From Pseudomonas sp. ATCC PTA-122608 (GTDB taxonomy: Bacteria; Pseudomonadota; Gammaproteobacteria; Pseudomonadales; Pseudomonadaceae), in contig NZ_LPNO01000011.1 in NCBI RefSeq assembly GCF_001952855.1, forward strand, positions 62,886-126,885: 64,000 bases of DNA. Reading direction: 5' to 3'. The position numbers and the translations under genes are program-made. Position 1 is the first letter of the stretch. The number at the start of each line of letters is the position of its first letter. Under the pieces are notes generated by a model. The model was not told the origin of the DNA and ran no database searches. It saw nothing but the letters and a program-made list of their open reading frames with translations. This document shows positions 26,404-39,432 of the stretch, one piece after another.

Positions 26404-27363
26404 ATGGAACATCGTGAAGCGCTGCTTGCGCTGCGAACCTTTCTTTCAACGCAGATTCTCGGCCAGGAAAAACTCATCGAGCGCTTGCTCATTGCCCTGC
26501 TCGCCGATGGCCATATGCTGGTTGAAGGCGCTCCCGGCCTGGCCAAGACCAAGGCTATCAAGGAGCTTGCCGAAGGGATCGAGGCACAGTTCCATCGCAT
26601 CCAGTTCACCCCCGACCTGCTGCCCGCCGACATCACCGGCACCGAGATCTATCGTCCGGAAACCGGCAGCTTCGTGTTCCAACAAGGCCCGATCTTCCAC
26701 AACCTGGTGCTGGCGGACGAAATCAACCGGGCCCCGGCCAAGGTGCAGTCGGCATTGCTCGAAGCCATGGCCGAGCGCCAGGTCAGCGTGGGGCGCAGCA
26801 CTTACGAGTTGTCGCCGTTGTTCCTGGTGATGGCCACGCAAAACCCGATCGAGCAGGAAGGCACCTACCCGCTGCCTGAAGCCCAGCTCGACCGTTTCCT
26901 GATGCACGTGAAAATCGGCTTCCCGGACGCCGCTGTCGAGCGCCGCATCCTGCAGCAAGCCCGTGGCGAAGCGCTCAATGGTGAAACCAAGCCCGAGCGC
27001 CGGGTCAGCCAGCAGGCGATCTTTGCCGCGCGCAAGGAAATCCTTGGCCTGTACATGGCCGATGCGGTGGAGGAATACCTGGTGCAACTGGTCATGGCCA
27101 CCCGCACCCCGGCCAAGTTCGACCCGGAAATGGCCGAGTGGATTGCCTATGGCGCCAGCCCGCGTGGCTCGATTGCCCTGGACCGCTGCGCCCGGGCCCA
27201 CGCCTGGCTGGCCGGTCGCGACTTCGTCAGCCCGGAAGACATCCAGGCGGTGCTGTTCGACGTACTGCGTCACCGGATCATTCTGTCGTTCGAAGCTGAA
27301 GCGGCCGGTATCGACCAGGACCGTGTGGTGCAACGCATTCTCGACGTCGTTGCCGTCGCTTGA
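26404..27363 (+). CDS. MoxR family AAA+ ATPase
   Basis: A 319-residue AAA+ chaperone-like ATPase. Walker A is GAPGLAKT (42-49), Walker B is LVLADEINRAP, and the MoxR signature MATQNPIEQEGTYPLPEAQLDRF (split) and SPRGSIALDR sensor follow. MoxR proteins act with VWA proteins to remodel or insert metals/cofactors into partner proteins. It heads a tightly packed six-gene operon (MoxR, DUF58, DUF4381, VWA, VWA-TPR, BatD), the classic arrangement. Confidence 0.93.
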   Translation: MEHREALLALRTFLSTQILGQEKLIERLLIALLADGHMLVEGAPGLAKTKAIKELAEGIEAQFHRIQFTPDLLPADITGTEIYRPETGSFVFQQGPIFHNLVLADEINRAPAKVQSALLEAMAERQVSVGRSTYELSPLFLVMATQNPIEQEGTYPLPEAQLDRFLMHVKIGFPDAAVERRILQQARGEALNGETKPERRVSQQAIFAARKEILGLYMADAVEEYLVQLVMATRTPAKFDPEMAEWIAYGASPRGSIALDRCARAHAWLAGRDFVSPEDIQAVLFDVLRHRIILSFEAEAAGIDQDRVVQRILDVVAVA

Positions 27364-27368
27364 CGCCC

Positions 27369-28301
27369 ATGAACGCTGGCGATGGAACCCGTGTCACCTT
27401 GAGCGAATTGATCGAGATGCGCCATCGCGTGCGGGAAGTGCAGCTGTTTTCCACGCCGAGCCAGCGCAGCCCGCTGATCGGCCTGCACCACTCGAAACTG
27501 CGCGGGCGCGGGGTCGACTTCGATCAGGTGCGGGTGTATCAGGCTGGCGACGACGTACGCACCATCGACTGGCGCGTCACCGCACGTACCCAGGAGCCCC
27601 ATACCAAATTGTTCCATGAAGAGCGCGAACGGCCGATCTTCATCATGGTGGAACAAAGCTGCCGGCTGTTTTTCGGCTCGGGGCAGATGTTCAAGTCGGT
27701 GCTGGCGGCCCAGGCGGCGAGCCTGATCGGCTGGGCGGCACTGGGCCATAACGACCGGGTCGGCGGGCTGGTATTCGGCGACAGCGAGCACTACGAAATC
27801 AAACCCCGGCGCAGCAAGCAAAGCCTGCTGCAACTGCTCAACCGTCTGGTGCGGGTCAACCAGAGCCTCAACACCGAACGCCGCCCGGAGGCCGACGCCC
27901 TCGGCATGGCCTTGCGCCGGGCCCGGGAAGTTTTGCGCCCGGGCAGCCTGGTGATTGTGATCTGCGACGAGCGCGCCCTGACCGAAGGCGCCGAGCAACA
28001 GCTGAGCCTGTTGTCGCGGCATTGCGACCTGCTGCTGTTGCCGGTGTCCGACCCTCTGGACCACGCCCTGCCCGCCGCCGGGCTGCTGCGTTTCGCCGAG
28101 CGCGGCGCACAACTGGAGCTGGACACCCTGAATTTTGACCTGCGCCAGGCCTACAAGGCCCAGGCCGAAGCCCGCAGCGCACGTTGGGAATTGCTCGCGC
28201 AAAAGCTGCGGGTGCTGTTGATGCCCTTGAGTACCCAGGGTGAAATGGTCGAGCAACTGCGCGAATACCTGAACCCGCAACGCCCGGTTAAAAAGCAATG
28301 A
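27369..28301 (+). CDS. DUF58 domain protein
   Basis: A 310-residue cytoplasmic protein with the conserved DUF58 core GVDFDQVRVYQAGDDVRTIDWRVTAR (in two pieces) followed by a VWA-like C-terminal half (IFIMVEQS in place of a full MIDAS, then VLAAQAASLIGWAAL). It presumably bridges the MoxR ATPase and the membrane VWA proteins. The ATG lies 5 bp past the MoxR stop; its own end overlaps the next gene by 4 nt (ATGA). Confidence 0.92.
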   Translation: MNAGDGTRVTLSELIEMRHRVREVQLFSTPSQRSPLIGLHHSKLRGRGVDFDQVRVYQAGDDVRTIDWRVTARTQEPHTKLFHEERERPIFIMVEQSCRLFFGSGQMFKSVLAAQAASLIGWAALGHNDRVGGLVFGDSEHYEIKPRRSKQSLLQLLNRLVRVNQSLNTERRPEADALGMALRRAREVLRPGSLVIVICDERALTEGAEQQLSLLSRHCDLLLLPVSDPLDHALPAAGLLRFAERGAQLELDTLNFDLRQAYKAQAEARSARWELLAQKLRVLLMPLSTQGEMVEQLREYLNPQRPVKKQ

Positions 28302-28792
28302 GCAGCCTCGACCAACTGCAACCCCTGATCGCCCCGCCGGTGATCGGCTTCTGGCCGCCGGCGCCGGGCTGGTGGCTGTTGCTGCTGATCCTCCCGCTGG
28401 CGGGCTGGGGCTTGTGGTCGCTGCGGCGTTTCCTGCCGGCCAAGCGCCCGTTGGCCCGCGCCGAACAGCCCCTGGACCCGTTGCGCATCGCCGCCCTCGC
28501 CGAGCTGGCCCTGATGCCCAAACCCTACGACGGCGCGCCGGCCGGTGCCTGGCTGCAACAACTCAACGGCCTGCTCAAACGTCTGTGCCGCAATGACTAT
28601 CCCTACAGCCAGAGCCACACCCTAAACGGCCGAAAGTGGCTGGCATTCCTCGACAACCGTTGCCCCGCTGCCGGCCTGACTCGCTGGATGGTGCTGGTGG
28701 AAGGTGCCTACAAGCCCGAATGCAAACTCGACGACAAGGCCATCGCCGGCCTGACCCAAGCCGTCGACACCTGGATTCGCAAACATGTTTGA
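28298..28792 (+). CDS. DUF4381 domain membrane protein
   Basis: A 164-residue protein with one N-terminal membrane helix (WWLLLLILPLAGWGLWSLRRF) after the family-typical opening LQPLIAPPVIGFWPPAPGW, and a cytoplasmic domain with LKRLCRNDYPY and LNGRKWLAFLD. DUF4381 proteins occur almost only in MoxR/VWA operons. It overlaps the previous gene by 4 nt and the next by 8 nt, which indicates coupled translation. Confidence 0.9.
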   Translation: MSSLDQLQPLIAPPVIGFWPPAPGWWLLLLILPLAGWGLWSLRRFLPAKRPLARAEQPLDPLRIAALAELALMPKPYDGAPAGAWLQQLNGLLKRLCRNDYPYSQSHTLNGRKWLAFLDNRCPAAGLTRWMVLVEGAYKPECKLDDKAIAGLTQAVDTWIRKHV

Positions 28793-29873
28793 GTTCGCCT
28801 GGCCGTGGATCTTTGCCCTGTTGCCACTGCCGTGGTTGCTGCGCCTCATCCTGCCGGTGGCCGACAGTGGCGAGCCGGCGCTGAAAGTCAGCTTCCTCAG
28901 CGACCTCGAAGGCCTGGCCCGCCGCCGTGCGCGGGTCAACCTGCCGGGCTGGCGCCAGCAAGCGCCGTTCGTGTTCCTGTGGCTGCTGCTGTTGACCGCC
29001 GCCGCCCGCCCGGAATGGCTCGGCGAACCCTTGCCGATTGCAGCCAGCGGCCGCGACTTGCTGGTGGCCGTGGACGTTTCCGGCTCAATGGACTTCCCCG
29101 ACATGCAATGGCAGGACGAGGACGTCAGCCGCCTGAGCCTGGTCAAGCACCTGCTGGGGGATTTCCTGGAAGGCCGCGAAGGTGACCGCGTGGGATTGAT
29201 CCTGTTCGGCAGCCAGGCTTATCTGCAAGCGCCGCTGACCTTTGACCGACGCACCGTGCGCACTTGGCTCGATGAAGCACGAATCGGCATCGCCGGTAAA
29301 AACACCGCAATAGGCGACGCCATCGGCCTGGCCCTCAAGCGCCTGCGCCAGCGTCCGGCCCAAAGCCGAGTGCTGATCCTGGTCACCGACGGCGCCAACA
29401 ATGCCGGCGAAATCGACCCGCTGACCGCCGCCCGCCTGGCTGCTGAAGAAGGCGTGAAAATCTACCCGATCGGCATCGGCGCAGACCCCGAGGAAACCGG
29501 CTCCCTGGGCGTCCTCGGCGTCAACCCGAGCCTGGATCTTGACGAGCCGGCCCTCAAGGCCATCGCCGAGGCCACCGGCGGCCGCTACTTCCGCGCCCGC
29601 GACGGCAATGAACTGTTGAAGGTCAAGGAAACCCTCGACCAGCTTGAACCCGTGGCCCAGCAACCGACTCAGGCGCGCCCTGCGCAAGCGCTGTACAGCG
29701 CGCCGCTGGCGTTGGCGCTGATCCTCAGCATGCTGCTGGTAATCCAGGAGCGCTGGCCGGATAACGCCCTGCAACGGCTGTTCAACAAACTCTCGAGCAA
29801 GGGCCGTTTCCTGCAACCCAATCCTGAATGGCGCGAACGCCTCAAACGCCTGCGTTTGCGGAGGCGTCGATGA
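28785..29873 (+). CDS. VWA domain membrane protein (BatA-like)
   Basis: A 362-residue inner-membrane protein: two N-terminal hydrophobic segments (residues ~6-25 and ~60-75), then a von Willebrand A domain with an intact metal-ion site (VDVSGSMD, the DxSxS motif near residue 93, with VTDGANNAGE later), and a C-terminal transmembrane helix (PLALALILSMLLVI). It is the metal-binding VWA partner of the MoxR system. It overlaps both neighbours. Confidence 0.92.
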   Translation: MFEFAWPWIFALLPLPWLLRLILPVADSGEPALKVSFLSDLEGLARRRARVNLPGWRQQAPFVFLWLLLLTAAARPEWLGEPLPIAASGRDLLVAVDVSGSMDFPDMQWQDEDVSRLSLVKHLLGDFLEGREGDRVGLILFGSQAYLQAPLTFDRRTVRTWLDEARIGIAGKNTAIGDAIGLALKRLRQRPAQSRVLILVTDGANNAGEIDPLTAARLAAEEGVKIYPIGIGADPEETGSLGVLGVNPSLDLDEPALKAIAEATGGRYFRARDGNELLKVKETLDQLEPVAQQPTQARPAQALYSAPLALALILSMLLVIQERWPDNALQRLFNKLSSKGRFLQPNPEWRERLKRLRLRRRR

Positions 29874-31612
29874 TCGCCTTGTGGCCGCACTGGTTCCGCC
29901 CCTGGTGGCTGTTGCTGTTGCCGCTGCTCGGCTGGTTGCTGTGGCAGTTGTGGCACCGGCAGAAACGTGCCGGGCGCTGGCAGATGATTCTGCCGCCGGC
30001 GTTCCATGCCGCGTTGCTCAGCGGCGGCAGTGGCCGCGAAAGCAAATCACCGTGGGTCGTGCTCGGCATCGCCTGGCTGCTGGCCGTGCTGGCGTTGCTC
30101 GGCCCGAGCTGGGAGCGCGTCGAGCAGCCCAGCCAGAAACCCTCCGACCCGCTGGTGGTGTTGCTGGAACTGACCCCGGAAATGCTCGCCACCGACAGCC
30201 CGCCCAGCCGCCTCGAACAGGCGCGGCGCAAGCTGTTCGACTTGCTCCAGGCCCGCAGCGATGCGCAGACTGCCATCGTGGTCTACGCCGGCAGCGCCCA
30301 CACCCTGGTGCCGCTTTCGGACGACCTGGCCACCAGCCATAACCTGCTGGAAGCCCTGCGCCCCTCGATCATGCCCGAGCCCGGCCACCGCGCCGATCTG
30401 GCGGTGGAAAAAGCCCTGAGCCTGCTCAAGCATGGCGGTCTCGGCCAGGGCCGGCTGCTGCTGATCGGCTCGTCGTTGTCCAAGCAGGAGCGCCAGGGCA
30501 TCCGCCTGCAATTGCAAAGCAACCAGGCGCCAAGCTTGTCGATCCTCGGCATCGGCAGCCGTGAAGGCACGCCGGTGACCCAGGAAAGCGGCGAATTCCT
30601 CAAGGACGCCCAGGGCGCAATCCTCGTACCGCGTCTCGACAGCCCGACCCTCAAGGCCTTCGCCAGCGAAATGGGCGGTCGCTACCGCCAGGCCCGTCTG
30701 GACGACAAGGACCTGCGCTACCTCGGCCTGCTGGACGGCCCGCAAAGCCTGCGCAATGACGGCCAACTGCTGCACCTCGACACCTGGGCCGACCAGGGTT
30801 ACTGGCTACTCTTGCCGCTGTTGCTGCTGGCCGCCTGCGCCGGGCGCCGTGGCTGGCTGTTCTTCCTGCCGCTGCTGCTGTTGGGCGCGCCGCAGCCCAG
30901 CTATGCCTTCGACTTCCAGGACCTGTGGTTGCGCCCCGACCAACAGGGCCAACTGCTGCTGAAGAAAAAACGCCCGGCCGAGGCTGCCGAGCATTTCGAA
31001 GACCCGCAATGGCAAGGCGTCGCGCTGTATGAAGCGGGCAACTATGCCGAAGCTGCCAAGCGGTTTGCCGAGGGCAGCGACGCCTATTCCCACTACAATC
31101 GAGGCAATGCCCTGGCCAAAAGCGGCGAGCTGGAGGCGGCGATCGACGCCTACGAACAAGCCCTCGAAGCCCAGCCCGACTTGCAGCCGGCGCTGAAGAA
31201 CAAAGCGCTGGTGGAAAGCCTGATGCAGCAGGAACCGGAAAAAACCGAGCCGGCCAAACCGGCAAAAAACGAGGATGACGAAACCACGCAACCCGGCCAG
31301 ACTGCGCAACCTGGCGCCAGCAGCCAGACCGCCACCGGTGGCGAGCAGACGTCTCAAGGCCAGGGCCAGCCCGGCGCGACCGACACGCAAACCGGGGCCA
31401 CGCCCCACGCCGGCAGCAACGAGGTACCCGGCAGCGAGTTGGGTGATGAGCAAACCACCACCCCGCCGCTGCGCCCCGCAAACGGCACCCTTGAAGGCGA
31501 ACAGCGCCAGGCCCTGGAACAATGGCTGCGGCAGATCCCGGACAACCCCGGCGAGCTGCTGCGACGTAAATTCTGGTATGAACAGCAACAACATCAGGAC
31601 AAGACTCGATGA
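29870..31612 (+). CDS. VWA-TPR membrane protein (BatB/BatC fusion type)
   Basis: A 580-residue protein combining an N-terminal membrane segment, a VWA domain and, after another hydrophobic pair (~residues 307-345), TPR-like repeats (YSHYNRGNALAKSGELEAAIDAYEQAL, ~400-440). A Gln/Thr/Gly-rich linker follows, then the conserved LRQIPDNPGELLRRKFWYE end. The metal-ion site is degenerate: where DxSxS is expected it reads LLELTPEMLATD. ATG 29870 overlaps the previous stop by 4 nt. It likely acts as a scaffold in the periplasm or at the membrane (inference). Confidence 0.9.
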   Translation: MIALWPHWFRPWWLLLLPLLGWLLWQLWHRQKRAGRWQMILPPAFHAALLSGGSGRESKSPWVVLGIAWLLAVLALLGPSWERVEQPSQKPSDPLVVLLELTPEMLATDSPPSRLEQARRKLFDLLQARSDAQTAIVVYAGSAHTLVPLSDDLATSHNLLEALRPSIMPEPGHRADLAVEKALSLLKHGGLGQGRLLLIGSSLSKQERQGIRLQLQSNQAPSLSILGIGSREGTPVTQESGEFLKDAQGAILVPRLDSPTLKAFASEMGGRYRQARLDDKDLRYLGLLDGPQSLRNDGQLLHLDTWADQGYWLLLPLLLLAACAGRRGWLFFLPLLLLGAPQPSYAFDFQDLWLRPDQQGQLLLKKKRPAEAAEHFEDPQWQGVALYEAGNYAEAAKRFAEGSDAYSHYNRGNALAKSGELEAAIDAYEQALEAQPDLQPALKNKALVESLMQQEPEKTEPAKPAKNEDDETTQPGQTAQPGASSQTATGGEQTSQGQGQPGATDTQTGATPHAGSNEVPGSELGDEQTTTPPLRPANGTLEGEQRQALEQWLRQIPDNPGELLRRKFWYEQQQHQDKTR

Positions 31613-33249
31613 ACCGCTGCACCACCCTTCTTCTCACCCTCGCGTTGTGGGCCAGTCAGGCCCAGGCAGCCGGCCTGGTGGCCAGTGTCGACCGCAGCCG
31701 CATCAATTCCGGGGAGACGGTGGAACTGACGGTGGAGTCCAACGATGTCACGCTGTTCGGCAAACCGGACCTGGCGCCACTCGACCCGCTGTTTGAAGTC
31801 AGCGGCACCCGTCAGATCAACCAGCTCACCACCTTGGCCGGCGACAACCACGCCACCACCCGCTGGATCATCACCCTGCTGCCCAGGCAGAACGGCACCG
31901 TGGTGATTCCACCGTTGCAGATCGGCGAACTCAAGACCCAGCCGATCACCCTGCAAGTGGTGGAAACCGTCAGCCAGAACCCCGAGGCCCAACTGGCCCC
32001 GGTGTTCATCGAAACCAACCTCGATCAGGACAGCGTCTACGTCCAGGCCCAGGCGCTGTTGACCGTGCGCGTCTACCACTCGGTGTCGCTGTACGACGAC
32101 AGCAGCCTCACGCCGTTGCAGGTTGCCGATACACGCATCGAACAATTGGGCGAGTCGCGCACCTACGAAAAAGTCATCAACGGCATACGCCATGGCGTGA
32201 TCGAAACCCGCTATGCCATCTACCCGCAGCACAGCGGCACGCTGACCATTCCGACGCAGACGTTCAGCGCCACCCTGGTAGAGCCCCGGCCCGCCCAGGA
32301 CAACAACCCCCAAGGCTCCAAGCCCGGCAAACTGATCCACGTCAGCTCGCCGGAGTTGTCGCTGACCGTCAAGGCCAAGCCGGCAATGTACCCGGCCGAC
32401 ACTCCCTGGCTGCCGGCACGCAGCCTGACGCTGACGGAAAGCTGGAACCCCGAGCCCGATCACGTACAGGTCGGCGACTCCCTGACCCGCAGCCTCACCT
32501 TGAAAGCCGAAGGCCTGGCCGGCGCGCAACTGCCGCCGCTGGCGCTGAGCGACATCCCCGGCCTGCGCCGCTACCCGGACCAACCGGTGCTGAGCAACCA
32601 GAACAACGACCGTGGCCTGATCGGCAGCCGTGAAGACCGCGAAGCCCTGGTGCCCAACCGTGTCGGCGCACTGGAACTGCCGGCGGTGGAAGTGGTGTGG
32701 TGGAACACCCACGAAGACCACCTGGAACGCACCAGCCTGCCGGCGCGCACCCTGCAAGTGGCGACCAACCCGAGCCTGATCGTCGACACGCCGGCCAGCC
32801 CAACGGTGATCACCGCGCCGGACAATGACAGCCTGTGGGTCTGGCAACTGACCAGCCTGATCCTGGCCTGCACCACCCTGCTGGGCTTCGGTTTGTGGTG
32901 GCGTGCGCGCTGGCAGCCGGCAATCCTGCGTGCCGCGCAAACCGGCCCAAGCCCGCGCACCTTGCTGGACGACCTCAAGCGGGCGAGCCAGGCCAATGAC
33001 CCGCAGGCCACGCGTCAGGCACTGGATGCCTGGGCACGGCAACAACCGGAAACCCTGGCGGATATGGCGGCGCGGTTTGTGCCGTTGTCGGATGCGCTGG
33101 ACGGGTTGAACGGCGCGCTGTACAGCGAGAGTGGCCAGTATTGGCAGGGTGAGGAATTGTGGCGGGCGGTGAAGGCAATTCCGATGGCGGAGCGTGAGCA
33201 GGACCCTGCGGGGGACAGCACCAGCTTGCCGCCGCTGTATCCCAAGTAG
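31609..33249 (+). CDS. BatD family protein
   Basis: A 546-residue protein with a signal peptide (residues 1-20, ending ASQAQA), a large periplasmic beta-rich part typical of the BatD 'oxygen tolerance' family (VDRSRINSGETVELTVES; EPRPAQDNNP; DIPGLRRYPDQPVLSNQ), one C-terminal membrane helix (LTSLILACTTLLGFGLWW, near 420) and a short cytoplasmic helical tail. It is the last gene of the MoxR operon, overlapping the previous one by 4 nt. Confidence 0.9.
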   Translation: MNRCTTLLLTLALWASQAQAAGLVASVDRSRINSGETVELTVESNDVTLFGKPDLAPLDPLFEVSGTRQINQLTTLAGDNHATTRWIITLLPRQNGTVVIPPLQIGELKTQPITLQVVETVSQNPEAQLAPVFIETNLDQDSVYVQAQALLTVRVYHSVSLYDDSSLTPLQVADTRIEQLGESRTYEKVINGIRHGVIETRYAIYPQHSGTLTIPTQTFSATLVEPRPAQDNNPQGSKPGKLIHVSSPELSLTVKAKPAMYPADTPWLPARSLTLTESWNPEPDHVQVGDSLTRSLTLKAEGLAGAQLPPLALSDIPGLRRYPDQPVLSNQNNDRGLIGSREDREALVPNRVGALELPAVEVVWWNTHEDHLERTSLPARTLQVATNPSLIVDTPASPTVITAPDNDSLWVWQLTSLILACTTLLGFGLWWRARWQPAILRAAQTGPSPRTLLDDLKRASQANDPQATRQALDAWARQQPETLADMAARFVPLSDALDGLNGALYSESGQYWQGEELWRAVKAIPMAEREQDPAGDSTSLPPLYPK

Positions 33250-33275
33250 ACCTCTTTTCTGAGGCGCCACCAATC

Positions 33276-33370
33276 AAATGTGGGAGCGGGCTCGCTCGCG
33301 AAAGCGGTCTGTCAGTCGCATATCTGCTGACTGATCCACCGCCTTCGCGAGCAAGCCCGCTCCCACATTT
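33276..33370. repeat. REP doublet (class B), inverted pair
   Basis: AAATGTGGGAGCGGGCTCGC on the left and GCAAGCCCGCTCCCACATTT on the right, with CGCGAAAGCGG ... CCGCCTTCGCG inside. This is a second REP sequence class, different from the GTGGCGAGGGAGC units. It lies between the convergent BatD and substrate-binding genes and may also slow transcription there. Confidence 0.85.
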
Positions 33371-33389
33371 TTGATCTCCTGCGTCTGGG

Positions 33390-35132
<1,743 letters not shown>

Positions 35133-35167
35133 AGAGACCTCCTGGTTTTGGGGTTCAAAAGGGGCAG

Positions 35168-35443
35168 CTAGCCCCAACGCATCACAGACAACAGCCACAC
35201 CAGAGACAGCGCGGACGCCACCCAGATGCTCCAGCCGGTTACGCCGATCACCAACAAATGCAGGTAGGCGCTGCCGAGAAGACCGATAAACAAGCGATCA
35301 CCACGGGTGGTGCTGATCGGTAACAAACCGCGCCGGGGGATACTCGGCGAGCGCAATTCCCAGGTCGTCATGCCCACCAGCAGCAGGCCGATCGCGGCAA
35401 AGAACAGTGCGGTCGGGGTGGTCCAGGCCATCCATTCCATCAT
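35168..35443 (-). CDS. glpU: DUF2160 small membrane protein (GlpU-like)
   Basis: A 91-residue protein with two or three hydrophobic segments (TALFFAAIGLLLVGMT; LFIGLLGSAYLHLLVIGVTG; WVASALSLVWLLSV) and the conserved WELRSPSIPRRGLLPISTTRGDRLF loop (seen in two parts). DUF2160 proteins occur as an extra membrane component of glycerol-type ABC operons. ATG 35443 has a GAGGAG site 5 nt upstream and lies 7 nt past the preceding permease stop. The role in transport is unknown. Confidence 0.82.
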   Translation of the reverse strand: MMEWMAWTTPTALFFAAIGLLLVGMTTWELRSPSIPRRGLLPISTTRGDRLFIGLLGSAYLHLLVIGVTGWSIWVASALSLVWLLSVMRWG

Positions 35444-35450
35444 CGACTCC

Positions 35451-36251
<801 letters not shown>

Positions 36252-36261
36252 GTTGGCGGCC

Positions 36262-37124
<863 letters not shown>

Positions 37125-37128
<4 letters not shown>

Positions 37129-38222
37129 GGCTGCACCTCCAGCAAGTAGTCATCGGCATACACCATCAACCATTGCCCAGGAAAGCTGATGGACGCCTGG
37201 CCCTCGGGCACCGGCTTGTCTTCGGCCAGGCGCACCTTCAACGGTGCGCCATCGAGGTTGAGGGTCATGATCTTGTAGGTGCCGAGGTCTTCGACATGCG
37301 TGACTTGTGCCTGTAGCGCGTCGGGATTGTGCTCATCCCACACATGGATAAATTCCGGGCGGATGCCGACCTGCAGCTTCTTGTAGGGCTTTTCGCCAAT
37401 ACGCAGCTGCAACGCCTCGGGCAACGCCAGATGTGTCCCGGCAAAGCGCACACCGCCCGCCTCTGCCTGCACCTCAATCAGATTCATTCCCGGGCTGCCG
37501 ATGAAATAGCCGACAAAGGTGTGGCTCGGCCGCTCGAACAACTCCCGGGGCGTACCGAACTGCACGATCTGCCCGCCGTACATCACTGCGATTTTGTCGG
37601 CGAAGGTCGAGGCTTCCAGTTGATCGTGGGTCACGTAGACCATGGTGATGTTGAACTGCTCGTGGATCTGCTTGAGCTTGCGCCGCAGCTTCCACTTCAG
37701 GTGCGGGTCGATCACCGTCAGCGGTTCATCGAACAGGATCGCCGACACGTCATCCCGCACCAGCCCGCGACCCATGGAGACTTTCTGTTTTTCATCGGCG
37801 GTGAGGTTGCGGGCCTTTTTGCCCAGCAGGTTCTGCAGGTCGAGTACCTCGGCAATTTCCTGCACCTTGCTGTGAATCTTCGCCTCGGCCATGCCCTGGT
37901 TTCGCAGGGGAAAGGCCAGGTTGTCGAACACGGTCATGGTGTCGTACACCACCGGGAACTGGAACACTTGGGCGATGTTGCGTTTTTCCGGGGTCAGCTC
38001 GTTCACCACCTTGGTGTCGAACAGCACCTGGCCTTCGGACGGGCTGAGCAGGCCGGAGATAATGTTGAGCAAGGTCGACTTGCCGCAGCCCGACGGCCCG
38101 AGCAACGCGTAGGCGCCGCCCTGCTCCCAGACGTGGTTCATCTCGCGAATCGCGTAGTCCTCGGGGCCGTTTGGCTTTGAGCTGTAGCTGTGGGCCAGGT
38201 TCTGCAAATGGATCTCGGCCAT
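37125..38222 (-). CDS. glpT: ABC importer ATPase with degenerate signature motif (GlpT-like)
   Basis: A 365-residue cytoplasmic ATPase with a C-terminal TOBE-like regulatory domain. Walker A (GPSGCGKST, ~42-50), Walker B (AILFDEP) and the H-loop (VYVTHDQ) are canonical. The ABC signature, however, is NLTADEKQKVS instead of LSGGQQQR. It therefore supplies an intact nucleotide-binding face but a poor signature face, complementary to its partner ATPase encoded upstream. The genes overlap by one base. Confidence 0.87.
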
Positions 38223-39316
38223 CAGGCAACCCTCGCGACACGTCGGCCCGGAGCCTGGACCAAACGTCCCTGGCCATCGAACACAAACAATTTGTGGGTA
38301 GGGATATAGATGCGGATCGGCGCGTCGACGTCGTACTCGTGCACGCCGGGCAAGTGCAGCACCAGCAGGAAGTGTTCGCTGCGCACGTGCAGGAAGGTTT
38401 CCGAGCCGCTGATCTCGGCGACCTCTACGGTCACCGCCAGCTCCAGGTCATCGTCGTTGCTCGGCACCAGGCTGATATGGCTGGGACGCACGCCAAAGCG
38501 AAACTCGCCTTCGCCGATGGGCCGCAGGTCAACGTTCAGCGGAAAGTGCACGAAGTTGGCGAAGCTCACTTCGTTGCCACTGATACGCCCGGGCATCAGG
38601 TTGATCGGCGGTTCGGAAAACAGCTCGGCCGCCAGCACCGTTTGCGGCTGATGATAGACCTCGGCCGCCTTGCCGCTCTGGATCACCCGGCCCTCATGCA
38701 GAATCGTGGTGGTGCCGCCCAGGGCCAGGGCTTCGTTGGGTTCAGTGGTGGCGTAGATCGCGATGGTGTGGCGCGCCTTGAACAGCTCGCGCATTTCCTG
38801 GCGCAGTTCTTCTCGCAGCTTGTAATCCAGGTTCACCAGGGGCTCATCGAACAGGATCAGCTCGGCGTCCTTGACCAGCGCCCGGGCCATGGCCGTGCGT
38901 TGCTGCTGGCCGCCGGAGAGTTCCAGGGGATGACGCTGGAGGAATTTCTCGATACGCAGCATTTTCGCGGTTTCGAGAACCTTGCTCTGGATCTGCTCGG
39001 CAGACACACCGGCCTGGCGCAGCGGCGAGGCGATGTTCTCGAACACGGTCATGGTCGGGTAGTTGATGAACTGTTGATAGACCATCGACACGTTGCGCAA
39101 ACGCACCGGCTTCTGGGTGACATCGACGCCGTTCATCAGGATGCGCCCGCTGTCGGGCTTATCCAGGCCGGCCATCAGGCGCATCAGGCTGGTCTTGCCG
39201 GAGAGCGTGCGGCCCAGCAATACATTGAAGGAACCGGCTTCGAAACGCAGGTTGGCGTCGTCGATCCAGGTCTGGCCTTCGACAACGCGAGTGACGTGCT
39301 CCAGGGTCAATGACAT
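38222..39316 (-). CDS. glpS: ABC importer ATPase with degenerate H-loop (GlpS-like)
   Basis: A 364-residue ATPase with TOBE-like C-terminus, first gene of the six-gene operon. The ABC signature LSGGQQQRTAMARAL is intact, as is Walker B (ILFDEPLVNLD). The P-loop is unusual (GRTLSGKTS), and the H-loop, normally VTHDQ, reads YATTEPNEAL with no histidine. Paired with the second ATPase, this predicts one canonical and one degenerate ATP site. A sigma-54 promoter lies about 50-65 bp upstream of the ATG. Confidence 0.87.
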   Translation of the reverse strand: MSLTLEHVTRVVEGQTWIDDANLRFEAGSFNVLLGRTLSGKTSLMRLMAGLDKPDSGRILMNGVDVTQKPVRLRNVSMVYQQFINYPTMTVFENIASPLRQAGVSAEQIQSKVLETAKMLRIEKFLQRHPLELSGGQQQRTAMARALVKDAELILFDEPLVNLDYKLREELRQEMRELFKARHTIAIYATTEPNEALALGGTTTILHEGRVIQSGKAAEVYHQPQTVLAAELFSEPPINLMPGRISGNEVSFANFVHFPLNVDLRPIGEGEFRFGVRPSHISLVPSNDDDLELAVTVEVAEISGSETFLHVRSEHFLLVLHLPGVHEYDVDAPIRIYIPTHKLFVFDGQGRLVQAPGRRVARVA

Positions 39317-39362
39317 GACACGACCTTTTTATTATTGGAATGGTTCTGGCAGGAACAACACA

Positions 39363-39380
39363 GAGCGAGTTCCGTGCCAA
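39363..39380 (-). promoter_or_regulatory. Sigma-54 (-24/-12) promoter of the glp-type ABC operon
   Basis: On the minus strand the sequence TTGGCACGGAACTCGCT (39380 down to 39364) matches the YTGGCACG-N4-TTGCW consensus with one mismatch in the -12 box. The invariant GG and GC are separated by exactly 10 nt. The start of transcription would be near 39353, giving a ~37-nt leader before the ATG at 39316. The adjacent divergent gene encodes a sigma-54 activator. Confidence 0.8.
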
Positions 39381-39432
39381 AAACCCAAAACCCAGGCCGG
39401 TCAACGGGTTAGGTAAAAAGCCGATTCGCCTC

